A stretch of 64,000 nucleotides of DNA, taken from the NCBI GenBank assembly GCA_963082975.1, contig OY720348.1, positions 74,177,719 through 74,241,718 on the forward strand. Reading direction: 5' to 3'. Shown piece after piece: positions 11,257 to 23,521 of this stretch. How positions within the stretch are numbered: position 1 is the stretch's first letter; the number at the start of each line of letters is the position of its first letter. Under the pieces are notes generated by a model, which worked only from the letters and a program-made list of their open reading frames with translations, did not search any database and was not told where the DNA came from. Both the position numbers and the translations under genes were made by a program. Source of the DNA: Labia minor (Eukaryota > Arthropoda > Insecta > Dermaptera > Spongiphoridae).

Positions 11257-12740
11257 TTTTAATCTAAATTAATATTTAGGAAGCATTATGAGAGAATACA
11301 AATTAAATGGTGGTGGCTAAGGAAATGTTTTCTAAGATGCAAGACTGTGATTTTTTTGTTAATTTAACTCTTGATGGTGAAAGAGAATGTTGATTGGGTG
11401 GTTATTTTCAATTGTCATTGGTGTGGTCTATTAGAGTAGCCGATTGAAATGTTATAATATCAAATGTCAAATGCATTTGATATATTGTAATAAAACATTT
11501 TATCTGATACTCTGGACAATTTTGATATCAAATAATGCTATCAAGATGAATTGATGTTTTTTTTATAAAATATGCCCCCAATCACTACTGTAGAGAACAT
11601 TATTTTCCCAATACGCTGCCATGTTGATGTGATAAGTAAATGATAGACAATCCCACAAAAGATAGAACTTTCTAAATAGGAGGATGAAAAAATGAATTAC
11701 TCATCAATCATTCGTTTCATTTATTCCAATGCATCGTAATTTAATAAATTTCACGATTTATCTATGTTACTATCTCAATAATACTAATAAAAATTCTAGG
11801 CCGCAACAACCATATTCTTTGAACCATCTCCATCCTATTCCTATTCACTTCTAATTCTTTCATAGCTTAAATTATATTATCGTCCCACAGTATATCATGT
11901 TTTCTAATTGGTTTTCTTCTCCATATATTTATATCACTTTTCTTTATCTACCCATGACTTAACCCAATTCTGATTTTAATAGAAATTTGCAAAAACCTTC
12001 CGGGGGATATAACTGATAATTTCCTAAATTTTCATATTGATTGGATGTATGGTTTTTGAATCTATATTGTACAAACATACAGACAAACAGACACACATTC
12101 ATATAAATATATAGATAGAATACAGGGGCATAAAATATGGTAAATTATCATATAAAATTAAAGACAGTCGTTTAATCAATTATTAATCGAAATTATTGTT
12201 TAATAAATTAATCATATATGACAATTGTGTCGGCATATGAAAGTTTAAACACTGAGATTGATGATTTCAACCCACAAAATACGCATGTCAAGTTAAATAA
12301 CAATAATTATGCCGTATCCGATGAATTTTGTAACATATTCAATTTGAATTTCAAAGGTTGATTGAACATTGTTTTTTTTGTTTTTTTTTTATTTAATCAT
12401 AAAATGTGTAATTTATAAAAATAAAACACGGATATCCAATTAAGTAATGGTGGGATTATAACAAATAAAATTTTTGATTAGAATTAGAAAAATATTTTCT
12501 AATTATTGGACCTATTCTATTTATTATATTTTCATTAGTTGGATCAAAAAAAAAAATGCAAATCAAATTCTCTTCAGATGTATGATGTGATATTTAGGAT
12601 AATAAATATATTATTCTATTCATAAATATATATAGAATAATTCGTCATTTGAATTAGGGATATTGTTTATTATTATATATGTATATATATATATTATTAT
12701 TATTACTATCAGATTTATCAGGGATATAATCACGTATTTT
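11257..12740. other. AT-rich spacer
   Basis: No transposon ends, RNA genes or convincing frames are seen over about 1.5 kb of low-complexity AT-rich DNA. (TA)n runs occur near 12670-12700. Confidence 0.6.
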
Positions 12741-12980
12741 TGTGAGATTGTTTTCTCGACGTTTCGGCACCCATTTTGGCGTCATTTTCAAGAGATTATT
12801 TAGGTAGGAATATTTTTGGGATTCTGGATCTTAGTCTGTGTGACCAAGGGTTAATATCGGGATTTTGGGTTGATAGGTTGTGTAGTTTTGTACTCACTGC
12901 GTTGCTGTGGAGCTGCGAAGAATCGGGCTGTTGTCCAGTGCGGACGTATGCCAGTCTCAGGATTGCCCAGGATTAGGAGT
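12741..12980 (+). mobile_element. Repeat relic with hammerhead-like start
   Basis: Starts TTTTCTCGACGTTTCGGC, then ACCCATTTTGGCGTC and a region alignable to the reverse complement of 487-735. On the minus strand the start reads GCCGAAACGTCGAGAA, with TTGAAAATGACGCC upstream, an arrangement like Penelope-element hammerhead regions. The 66-codon frame at 12776-12976 is not supported as a gene. Confidence 0.35.
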
Positions 12981-14105
12981 TGTTTTAAAGTTTTGTCTTT
13001 TTAAAATTGTTTTAAATCCACAAATGATGATATTCTAATATATTATAATTTATTTAAATATTTCTTTTTTTATTTATTATGTTTAAAAAAGTCTCTTTTG
13101 AGTTCAATTCTAATACTTTAAAATTTGTATATTTAATTATAATATTAAAACATAGGTATTCTTTGAGAATATTTAGAATAAAATTAGATATTATTAAATT
13201 TATAAAAATAATTTTCATATTAATAATAATACACTATTCGTATATTTATAATTAGATTTTGTCTCTATGTCTCTATTTTAAAATTTAAAAAAAAAATGGA
13301 GATTGTTCTAGCCAAATTTAGAAATTTAGATATCTCATGCAGCTTGGATGAGTAGATGAATTGGACTGGGGTAAGAGTCAACCAAGTTTTTCCTTATTTT
13401 AGGGTAATATCAATTCAGAATCAGGTGAAATCATAACATTCGATTAAATTAATCTCATTAAGAGCATTTCATATTTCTGTACATCAATTATTAGGACTCA
13501 CAAGTTTAAATTGAATCATATTTTAATTATAAAATAATTACTTGAATTTATTTAAATGTTGCATGGTTGTGGGGATATCAAATAAGTTCAAAAGGTTAGT
13601 CTACTTCTTAATCTTAAAAATTAAATTAATTTTTAATATATTTTGATAATAATTTACTATTAATTGTGCGATGTAAATAAAATTATATACTATTTGAAAT
13701 GTATTCATAAAAAGAGGTTATCAACAGCCAAGAGAGAGGGTCTATATATTTTTTTTTCCAAAATATGTCATTCGCAGATTCGCGTATATCATGACAGTCA
13801 TTGCAATGAAAAACAATTTTTTTCCTATGGTAAACAAGGTGGAGGAAAGTGGAGTGAGCTACTTGGATGATATTCACTTTCAAAAAAAGTTAACAAAAAT
13901 TCTCCATTATGAAATAAAAAAAAATATATATTCAAAAGCTTAAATACAGTTACTTCTTCATTTGAAAAAATCTTGGATTCAATCCGAAATTGAATTTGTA
14001 ATATTTGGTCTACCATTTTCTTTTCATCCCCGCATTTAGCAAAATTTAACAATCAAATGATGTTGTCATCTATTATAAAGGATATTAATTAATTAATTTC
14101 ACTCT

Positions 14106-14191
<86 letters not shown>

Positions 14192-14544
14192 GGTTATATA
14201 GAAATACATGTGATCATTTATATAGATGGTGTTTGATATTTAAGATATGATGAATATCCACCATCAATTGCATACTATATATCACTGATATATTAATATT
14301 TAATTAAGCATGAATTATTAACGATGTGAGAGAATTCATAGCGTTGATGTTAATTTCTTGTATTATACATATATATATATATATATGAATGTCTTTCTCA
14401 GTAAAATCAAATAGATGTAAACGAAAAGGCTTTAATATGTTATTACACTAGAATAAAATTTATCTTTAATTATATTTCGCATTCGTATTGCAATATTCCA
14501 AAAAGAAAAAAAAATGGCACAGGAATGAATTAAAATTTATATAT
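12981..14544. other. AT-rich spacer with CT/TA compound microsatellite
   Basis: A compound (CT)n-(TA)n microsatellite lies at about 14103-14184, with further (TA)n at 14370-14386. Overlapping frames at 13664-14052 on both strands show no family resemblance. Confidence 0.6.
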
Positions 14545-14554
14545 ATTTTAGTTA

Positions 14555-14844
14555 AAAAAAAAACCTCTGACTTTGTACGTCCTACGCAAGGACAACGCCT
14601 ATCAAGCCGGGTTATATCAATGAGGTGTCCTATGATCCGTAGAACGAGTCGTCTCCACCTTTACTTTGATTTTCTTGATCGTAGGCGCTATCAAGTACCT
14701 TTTCCCCAAGGTTGTTCCCGGAGGCTGGGTTGACTCTGCCCATAGACTCCAGCTAGGGAAATTCCCTTGCCAGGCCCGGGTCATGAACCCGGGACCATTT
14801 GAATGTGAGGCAGGTTCGCTACCCACACACCCAATGGCGCCTTA
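14555..14844 (-). mobile_element. tRNA-derived SINE
   Basis: This GC-rich island lies in AT-rich DNA and reads on the minus strand from GGCGCCATTGGGTGTG. A box-A-like TGGGTAGCG region is followed by a box-B-like GGTTCATGACC within CCCGGGTTCATGACCCGGG, spaced as in a tRNA. A body of about 200 bp ends in GTCAGAGG and a run of T. A 10 bp direct repeat ATTTTAGTTA flanks it (14545-14554 and 14845-14854), as expected for LINE-driven insertion. The T-run at the SINE's 3' end is unusual, since most SINEs end in A. Overlapping 69- and 81-codon frames are spurious. Confidence 0.72.
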
Positions 14845-15361
14845 ATTTTAGTTATACAATCTAGTATATCCATAAAGAGCAACATATAAAATCCCACAAA
14901 GAGAAGGACAGAGAGAGAGAGAGCGAAAAAGAAAGAAATAAAAACAAGGACAATTTATTTAAGTCAAATGATCGTTAGTTATTTCTAAAAGAGGAAAGAC
15001 ATCGTGAAAAATGGAATATTTTGATTGACGAAAACCCAAATAGAGGATAAAGAGGATGCAATTTTGTATAAAATAAAACTATCAGATTGAGCAATAGATA
15101 TTTGTCTTAATATTTTGTTAAGCTCAATTTTAAAAGAATTAAAACAAATTTTAAAAAATCCTATTTTCTTGATATGGTCCAAACTTTCAATTTCTAAAGT
15201 ATAGATAGATGGATAAAAAAATTATTATTCAGCAGAAATACACGGTATATAGGTCTCTGAATCATCAATGTTAGAGAATAACTTATAGAGGTGAAATTTT
15301 TTATTCATATAATATAAATTAAATATTACTATTTTTCAAAAAGTTAGATAACATTCTAGAG

Positions 15362-15674
15362 CAGTGATTCTCAACCTTTTTTTACCGCGGCACACTTTTA
15401 ACGGTTTAATAATTTGGCGGCACACAAAGAAAATGATAAGTGTAATAATCATACCAATCTTTACCTTTTTTTAGAACCATATAGAAAAAATTGAAAAAAA
15501 GTCGGAAATGTTTAAGAGCCTGATCGCAAAAACATTTTACCTTTTTTTTACATACATATAAAATAATTAAGTACTTTTTCTTAATTTGAACTTTACATTT
15601 GTAAAATTTGGCTGCACATTTTGAAAATCACACGGCACACAAAAGTGCCGCGGCACACTGGTTGAGAATCACTA
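15362..15674. mobile_element. hAT MITE
   Basis: Ends are CAGTGATTCTCAACC and GGTTGAGAATCACTA. The 8 bp flanks TTCTAGAG (15354-15361) and TCCTAGAG (15675-15682) differ at one base. CCGCGGCACAC blocks sit at both subterminal regions. Non-coding, and related to the 5.93 kb element. Confidence 0.85.
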
Positions 15675-15682
15675 TCCTAGAG

Positions 15683-18600
15683 TGTCGGAAAGAAAATTCA
15701 ACATTAAACATTGGAGAAAAAATTAATTAATTTAATAATTCCCTTGAAAGAAAAGATTTTTTCTACTTTTGGTTGTGTTATTGTGTAATTATTTACTTTT
15801 AAGCGCGAATGATGTTCTATATAATTAAGTCTATCTTGTGTTTGTATTTAATTGTCAAGACAATTGGAAACTTTCAAACTACTATTGAGATTGTAATTAA
15901 ACTTGATAACATTCCTAAGTATGATTCTAAACTCAAACACATATTTGTAAATGGAAACGGATAGTTCTAGAAAACATTTTAGATGGGTATTGTTCAAAAG
16001 CAAAGTTGATTGGAACTGGACATCATGGACACTTCATCATTAATCGGAAGAGCTAAGAAAGAAGACACGATTACGGTCAATTAATTAACTTAGGAAGTGG
16101 GAAAGTGTCCCCTTCTTCGATTTAAAGTGAATTGAAAAAAGAGAGAAAGAGAGGGAAAGATATAAAAAAAAAGAAATTGCAAGATTACATTTTCGAGCCT
16201 CTGACAGACATTCTTAAGGTGGTTACCATTTACCAACGAGTTCTTCAATATGTTTAAGTATAAATAAAAGAAACAATCATCGGCGAGCTTCCATTGAATG
16301 GAGAGCATCAGACATTGTACATTAAGTGTTGTTCCTGGGTGGAAAACATTGTTCAACTACCAGCAAACGACTGCAACTTTGTTTAAGAAACATTTTTTCA
16401 TGATAGACGATTATTTTATATTGAGTAGGAAAAGCAAAAAAAAGCGAGTAAATGATAAATAAAATACACACGAATGGAAATCTTATTAAAGATTGATTAT
16501 AAAAATAAAATTAACAGTGCTAAATGCTAAATTGTTTTATTTTTCAGATTGTCTGTATAAGCATGTATAATGTTGATGATACCATCCATAAACATGTTAT
16601 ATATCATTTTTTACATTTGCTTAAGGTAGTCTATAGAAACTTTAAACTTGTCGCACATTTAACTTTTTCTATTGTACAATATATAGATAGTATATATTAT
16701 CAATAAATAGTAAAAAAAATTGGTCTTAACTGAATTTGAGAATTTCTTATTGTGTGCAGCAATCTCACATTGTTGTTGCATGATTTGAATTCCAAAGAAA
16801 AAAGTAATCAGTTCTTTGTTTAAAATTATATAACGGTGATTTAACTTGCTGGTTTGATTCCCTCTTACGATAATCCTGCTATTAACATTTATTACCTATC
16901 ACCTAGTAATAAAATTTTCACTATAAAAATTAATCGAAAATTGGAAATAAATACTTGTGGTCTCCATAAAATTACTTTATATACATATATATGTATATAT
17001 TTATAGTAAGTGGTAAAGATAAAAAATAGAAAAACGTTTCTTTTTAACGGGAGAAATAAAAGATTACTTCATTCCTCAAAGAACTCTTAGAATAGTTTGA
17101 ATTCAAAAAGAGAATGTTATATGTTGTATTTATACTTACAGGCAATTAGATTGTTCTGACGAGGTATTGACGAAACTTAAGAAGAAAGAAGGGAAAGAAT
17201 CAATCTTTACATTATAAAAAATCAAAAATAAATGTTTCATTGAAATATTCTGCTCTTTAATATAAAGTTTGCTATCTTTAGAAAAGATAAGATGTTTTTA
17301 AAGTCGTCTCTAATATTTTTTCAGTATCTATCCAAGGACATCTTGTTCAATGATAAGAATACTTTTTTGGTTGTTTGTGTTTTTTTTTCCTTTATTTCCA
17401 ACAGACAAGCTCTTTGTATTCAATAACTACAAAAGCTTTTAATTTTCTAGCATTAATTTTATTAGATCAGGTCAGAACAAAATAAAATAAAATTCATCCT
17501 TCCCTTAGGGATCTCTGCAATATAAAACAAAGGCATCTGCAAACGAATGAACCAAATCAGTAATCAACTGCTTATTGAGTTCGCAGTGAACCACAATGCC
17601 AACTAAAGTTTGAATTTCAAGATAATTAACACACCTCCCTCTCCCTTTGGGAGGTCTTTTATCAATGTTATTACTAATTTCTAATGAGGTTGATCGTGTT
17701 AAAATTAAATCAATTACATATATATATATATATTAAGAAAGAAAGAAAGATTGTAAGACTTCTAAGTTCAGAGAAGGGTGTTGTAGTATAGAAAACATTA
17801 ATCATTTATTTAGTCAAGACAGACGAACATGAATAAATCCCCCCTGAAGGGTTGAAAACAGCCGATGACCGACAAATAAAACATGTGCATAATAACTTGA
17901 GTATGTAATTTATTATGTTTGAACGTTATTAAAGTAGTTGGCACAAACCAAATATCAAGAATTATCATTCGAAATGGTAAAAAGATATACATAGAAAAAT
18001 AAGAAAGGATCGATAATGAACCTTTGAACATATATATATAGCAGAAGGTAAGTCGGACAAACAAGAAAGCATTCGGTGCACGTTTTTGTGAACAGACTCA
18101 TCAGGAGGATCGTAGATCTCTTCTTAAAGGAAATCAGTGTAATCGCTTTAACGCAGCACACATTGGGGAAACATGAACATGAGACTAATGTGGACAGACA
18201 AGGCGCTGATTCCTGACTTGAATCCTCTAATCCTAAGGATTCCTTCTACTAACGGAGACAAATATAGCGAATGGATTGGCGAGAAGATATAGTAATGTTT
18301 AATCGCATTCTCTCTCTCTCTATCTCTCATGTTTATATTCAATTCATCTACTAACTTCCGTGGAATGTTTTATAATCTTTATTTTCGCAAAGTAAATAAT
18401 TAGAAATGGGGTGTATAATAGTACTAAACAAGAGCCGGAGTTATGTGAACAAATTGAAAGAGACCAATATTTAAACAGTTTACAGTTATTAGCTAAAAGT
18501 GAAAAAGAAAAAACAACTAACTAAGATGAATTTATAAATAATTGATAATGGATAAGAATAGACATTCGTAGTTTTATTTGTTTCAAAGGCCAGAACGGCA

Positions 18601-19839
18601 ATGCGATCAATTATTATCAAGCAAGCTAGAGGCGTTTTCAGAGAAGCAGAGCCAAGCAAGAGGTGACTGTATCATTACTAATTATATTGTGCCAAACTAA
18701 AATAGAGTGTTTTTAGCTGTCATCAAATAATTGTATACATATCATAAAACATTGCAGATTATAAAATAGATATCATTAGATTTAATAGTAAATTGATCTC
18801 CATTAAGCTTAACAACAATTGAATTAATAAAGCTAATCATAATGAACAAGAATCAAGTATTGTATCTTTAAAAGTGTTTTCTTTTGAGAACATATATCCT
18901 AATTTAGTAAAGAACATTGATTTGAGGTTGTGGCAGATGGAATGCAACATGAATCAAGAGCTGATTACTCTTTTTCTAGAAAAACTCGAATCATATTACA
19001 GCAAAAAAAAATGCCGAAACAATAAACTCAGTTAAGCCCAAATTTTTTGAAAATACTATAAAATGAAATATTAAAATAATTTTGCTAACTAGACTTTTCA
19101 CGCTCCTTCTTTTATGCTTGGAGCTTTACTGTACAAATGTATTTTTATAATTGATTCGTTTGCGGTTAAAGATATAAAGTTGTACAAAAAAAGGTTATCT
19201 ATTGAATTTAATAAAAGGAGGAAAGTTAATTTTACTATTGAAAATGAAAGTCCATTTCGAGAAAGAATTTTTTATGATATCTATAGAGTGAAGGTCTGGA
19301 TGGAATCTGTCTACGCTGCTTCTTCTTGTCATCGTTACCAAAGTGTTATAAACCTAAACCTATATCTTTTCTTTTTTACGAGCAGCTCAAGTAATGAAAT
19401 GATAAAATCGAAATTAAATCCACAAGTTCTAATTTTTTGTTTCATTCATAAGAGAACGGAAGCAAAATGGTACTTGTGTCTCAACAGCTAAATAGATTTC
19501 ACTTCGTGTTAGTGTAATTATTTGGCCATTTCAGAGCGTTAGGTAGACTCGACAACGGGAATTTTTGACTTTGCTCGGATCATTATCTCTGTTTCAAGTG
19601 TCTGCGACAATGTCCTTAGCAAACTGGAAAATTTTTCCTGACTTTTCAAGAGTTTGAAAAACAAAGTGAAACGGTCAGACATCACGTGCAGCCATTGGAA
19701 TCATTATAATAAATAACCATGAAACCAGACAAGAATCTTTCAATGTTTTGCAAATTAAAAAATTGGACAGGAAAACAAACAAAACAAAAAAACCAAACTA
19801 AATACCAGCGCGAATTGATTTTATTTTTTTCAAAAAATA
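15683..19839. other. Long spacer without recognised transposon ends
   Basis: This is the longest TE-free stretch of the left half. Short frames occur at 16090-16356 (minus), 17810-18342 (minus, several) and 19114-19491 (plus, 125 codons), but none shows a domain I recognise. A CCTCCC/GGGAGG hairpin lies at about 17634-17656. The stretch may be intron or intergenic DNA. Confidence 0.5.
19114..19491 (+). other. Unrecognised 125-codon open frame
   Basis: This frame starts at an ATG and encodes a lysine-rich first half, then SVYAASSCHRY and a Phe/Ser-rich tail. I do not recognise it. Its length is not remarkable for a window of this size, and no signal peptide or repeat explains it. It lies in the TE-free stretch just left of the hAT transposon. 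It may include exon sequence, but chance is as likely. Confidence 0.2.
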
Positions 19840-20233
19840 CCTTATATCATAGGTTCTTAAACTTATGTACTCCACGGACCCCCACTTGAAAAAATTTTTT
19901 TTGACGGACCCCCATCACAACTTTAGGTACTTTACGTCATTTTATTAATTAATTTCTGGATTACGATCTCATAAGGACAAGGATATATGATGAATATTTC
20001 TAACAGTGATTGGTGAATAACGATTTTTTTGCATATTGTAGAACACATTTTATTAGAAATTATAATATTGAAGAAAGAAAATACAAACATTGTCATAGCA
20101 ACAAATCTCACAAATTATAATGGGTACTTACATTAAATTCATATAAATATTTTATAATTTTTTTCAGAAAATATTAAATAAGAAATATTTTAAAAAATAA
20201 CTGCATCTATCTCATTAAATATAACTTACATAT

Positions 20234-22084
20234 TTAATGAGATGTATGCAGTTGTTTTCTTGAAACAAGAATCTCAATATCTGGCTTAATATTGGAAACT
20301 TTTAATCTAAGATCCGGCTCTACATTTAATTTGTTTCTATATTTAGACTTAATATAAAATAGTACCGAAAAAGCTTGTTCGCATAAATATGTTGTGCAGA
20401 ATGGAATCAAGTGTTGAAGTGCTTTATTTGCAAGCGCAGGATAATCTGACCTGAGAAGTAACCAAAAGTTGCTCAATTCAGTTTTGTTAAATTTTAGTTT
20501 ATAAGTTGTATCACATGATAATTCCACGAGAATATCTTGTTCAGGTGCAGATAAATGTTTAGCATTTGTAATTTCCATATTAAATGGATCTCTGATCCAG
20601 TTATTGCAAGGATCAGGAGTAGAAAAATACTTCCTGAAGTTGCTTTTCAAAGTAATTAAATGTTCAACAAATAATTGACGCGTTTGATTAAGCAATTTTT
20701 CACTGGAGCTTTCTATGAAATCATTGAGAGTTGGAAAAGACTCATATACACCGTTCTGGATGCGTTTCGACCACAAGTCGATTTTTTTAATCATTGCTTC
20801 TATTTTATCTTCAACTTTAAATATATTTACAACAGTACCTTGCAGGCTCAAATTAAGTTCGTTCAATTTTGTAAAAATATCAGTCAAGTAAGCCACCTTA
20901 GCTAACCAGATAAAATCATTGAAACATTCGGTCAGTTCAAAATGCGCATCTATTAAAAACAATCGTATTTCATCTCGAAGCTCAAAAAGGCGAATGAGTA
21001 CTTTCCCGCGGGACAACCAACGTACATCTGTATGTAATAATAAATGTGTATGTTGACTACCCATTTCCTCACACAAAATTTTAAAAACTCTGGAATTAAG
21101 TGGACGAGCCTTAATGAAATTGACAATTTTAACTACTTCGTCTAATGTTCTTTTCAAATCTGGTGACATATTTTTGGCTGCTAATGATTCTCTGTGAATG
21201 CAGCAATGATTCCAAACAACCTGAGGCGCAACATTTTTAATAAGAGCAATCAATCCAGTTCTTGTACCTGACATTGCACGAGCACCATCAGTGCAAATTC
21301 CAACACATTTTGGCCACTCTATTTCATTTTCGGTTATAAAATTATTCAAACTGTTAAATATGTCATTAGCTGTCGTTCGTGAAGGTAGTGAATCACAAAA
21401 CAATACATCTTCTTGTATTTGATTTTCAAACTCATATCTAATGAAAGCTAACAAATTGGCATTATTAGTGACATCAGTACTTTCATCCAATTGTAATGAG
21501 TAATAGTGACTTTTGCGCACTCTCGATATTAATTCTTCTTTTATATTACATGACATGTCTTCAATCCTATTCTTAACCGTATCATTTGATAATGAAATCA
21601 AATTTATATCGTTTGCTGCTTTAGTTCCTAACATTATATTTGTAATTACTTTTGTAGCAGGAAGAATTAATTGCTCTGCTATATTATGCGGCTTTCCTGC
21701 TTTAGCAATAAGTAGAGCTACTTCATATGATGCCATTACTGCTTTCTTACTCATACCACCAGATCCCGTCTTTACCATCAATTTCTGACTTGAATTAAGT
21801 TCTTCTTTTTTCATTTTAAAAAATTCGATAGACTTACTAACATGCTCGCTGTGCTTTGTTTGTAAATGACGTCTGAGATTAGCAGGTTTCATACTTTCAT
21901 TGGATAAACTTTCCTGACATAGAACGCAGACTGGTCTTTCCACATCATTGTTGCAAATATAAGTAAATCCAAATGATAAATAATCATCCGAATATTTTCG
22001 TTTCTTGGTAGAGTTTGCTGTTGATGCCTCATCATCTGATTCTTTCCGTTTCTGTGTTGAACCAGTTTGTAGCCAACGATCCAT
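20234..22084 (-). CDS. hAT transposase with BED zinc finger (ZBED5/SCAND3-like)
   Basis: This 616-aa protein would act in the nucleus to excise and insert its own element by the hAT cut-and-paste reaction. A BED-type finger occupies about residues 50-80 (Cys53, Cys56, His73, His78). The RNase-H-like core has candidate catalytic Asp200 in LQLDESTD, Asp266 in CTDGARAM, and Glu569 in LCEQAFS, in the C-terminal hAT dimerisation region. A CxxH pair (Cys294, His297) and Trp356 in DVRWLSRG fit the inserted domain of this family. Length and motif order match full-length vertebrate and arthropod ZBED5-like transposases. The start ATG lies right after an AT-rich leader, and no in-frame stop interrupts the frame. 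Target duplication and terminal repeats mark it as a transposon copy, not a domesticated gene. Confidence 0.93.
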   Translation of the reverse strand: MDRWLQTGSTQKRKESDDEASTANSTKKRKYSDDYLSFGFTYICNNDVERPVCVLCQESLSNESMKPANLRRHLQTKHSEHVSKSIEFFKMKKEELNSSQKLMVKTGSGGMSKKAVMASYEVALLIAKAGKPHNIAEQLILPATKVITNIMLGTKAANDINLISLSNDTVKNRIEDMSCNIKEELISRVRKSHYYSLQLDESTDVTNNANLLAFIRYEFENQIQEDVLFCDSLPSRTTANDIFNSLNNFITENEIEWPKCVGICTDGARAMSGTRTGLIALIKNVAPQVVWNHCCIHRESLAAKNMSPDLKRTLDEVVKIVNFIKARPLNSRVFKILCEEMGSQHTHLLLHTDVRWLSRGKVLIRLFELRDEIRLFLIDAHFELTECFNDFIWLAKVAYLTDIFTKLNELNLSLQGTVVNIFKVEDKIEAMIKKIDLWSKRIQNGVYESFPTLNDFIESSSEKLLNQTRQLFVEHLITLKSNFRKYFSTPDPCNNWIRDPFNMEITNAKHLSAPEQDILVELSCDTTYKLKFNKTELSNFWLLLRSDYPALANKALQHLIPFCTTYLCEQAFSVLFYIKSKYRNKLNVEPDLRLKVSNIKPDIEILVSRKQLHTSH

Positions 22085-22174
22085 TTTATGGAGTAATTTA
22101 TTAACATTGAACTACAATAATATAAATATGATATAAATATAATATAAATATAACGAATTATTATTTACTAGCTA

Positions 22175-22700
22175 TGTTTTAATATGATTTTAAATGAATG
22201 TTTTAATATCATTTTAAATGAATGTTTTAAATCATTTTAATAAATGTTTTAAATCATTTTAAATAAATGATTTAATATCATTTTAAATGAATATTAATTT
22301 ATATAATAAATATATTTCGTAATTTGATTCTAAAATATTATTAATTTCGTAATTTGATTCTAAAATATTATTAATTTCGTAATTTGATTCTAAAATATTA
22401 TTAAAATAAATATTTTTTATTCATAAAACTAACTTATACTTACTCTCAAAAACAGCCTTTCTGGGAAATTGCAAAATGTGTTTAGTGTTTTTATAAAATA
22501 ATGATCATGCAAATTACACTAAAAATTAAAAAAAATTATTAGCTATAATAAACTATTATTAGCTATAATTTAATTATAATTAATTAAATTAATAAAAATA
22601 ATTTAAAGATACAACTCGTTGAGAAATGAACTTATAATTAACATTAATAAAAATAATTTAAAGATACAACTCGTTGAGAAATGAACTTATAATTAACATT
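22175..22700. repeat. Three tandem-repeat blocks in the hAT leader
   Basis: Block 1 (about 22175-22291) has five roughly 23-24 bp units of the form TGTTTTAATATCATTTTAAA. Block 2 (about 22316-22405) has three copies of a 30 bp unit containing AATTTGATTCTAAAATATTA. Block 3 (about 22589-22700) has two copies of a 55 bp unit containing AAAGATACAACTCGTTGAG. All lie between the transposase start and the right terminus, where the promoter and transposase-binding sites would be. Confidence 0.85.
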
Positions 22701-23173
22701 TGCTTTAAAACTGTTTAAAACCCCAGAGTGGACGCTGACAATTTGGGTTTTTCCGGGTAAGACTGTCCCCTCCCCTGGTTTTCCCCAATAACAAAGTGAA
22801 AGAAAATTCCCTTATATGCCTCCCCTTCCGAGCCCCTAAGAGGGGTTATTTTAAAGGAACAATCGAAAAATGATTTTAAATGAATGAATGGATGAAAATT
22901 CAAATTTTATATATAGTTTTTTATATATGTTTATTTATTCACAAAAAATTAATTGACATAATTATCAATTTAATAAAATAAAATAGTATTATTAATAGTA
23001 TTAAATTATAGCCGTAATTCTCTAGGAGGATATAGTTAAACAATGAACTTTAAATATTTATATATGTATATATTTTTACGATGATTTTTTTCCGAGGACC
23101 GCGGACCCCCAGTAAAGGATTCGCGGACCCCCAGGGGTCCGCGGACCACAGTTTAAGAACCACTGCCTTATAT

Positions 23174-23519
23174 AATAAAATAATTCGATATGTCCAGTTT
23201 TCGAAATTTCCCTTTAGTTAATTGGCCCTAAGAAACAAGAGAGAGAATATCAAGGCCCTTTTCAGTTTATCCCACAAGGGTTGGCTTAGTTGTAACACTT
23301 AATGGTAAGTCTACTCATTTTCATGTTAATTTGGTGTTATTTAATTAGAGTTACGCGGTTTAACACCCAGGGAATTGAACAAATTGACGTTTAACGGATA
23401 TATTCATATATCTAATGGATATAAATTTTATGATTAATGCTTTAGAAAAAAATATAGCATTAAATTTAGAATTAAAATTGATAGACTGATAATTTTAATG
23501 ATGTTTTTATAATTTTATA
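23174..23519. other. Spacer between hAT and mariner
   Basis: About 350 bp of AT-rich DNA with a moderately complex centre; no gene is seen. Confidence 0.6.
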
Positions 23520-23521
23520 TA

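Larger units (their letters stand above)
19848..23165 (-). mobile_element. Complete hAT transposon
   Basis: A 3,318 bp element with terminal inverted repeats: left CATAGGTTCTTAAAC, right (inverted) CAGTGGTTCTTAAAC. Repeated CGGACCCCCA motifs lie near both ends. A perfect 8 bp target duplication CCTTATAT flanks it (19840-19847, 23166-23173). It holds one uninterrupted transposase frame on the minus strand with about 1.08 kb of 5' leader and 0.39 kb of 3' DNA. Three separate tandem-repeat blocks lie in the leader. The left terminus differs from the right in its first bases, which may weaken that end. Confidence 0.93.

Noticed and set aside
14488-14826. 81- and 69-codon frames on opposite strands
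   Set aside because: Both overlap the GC-rich SINE, which explains the absence of stops.
20675-20905. Plus-strand frames within the hAT transposase
   Set aside because: Antisense shadows of the 616-codon transposase frame.
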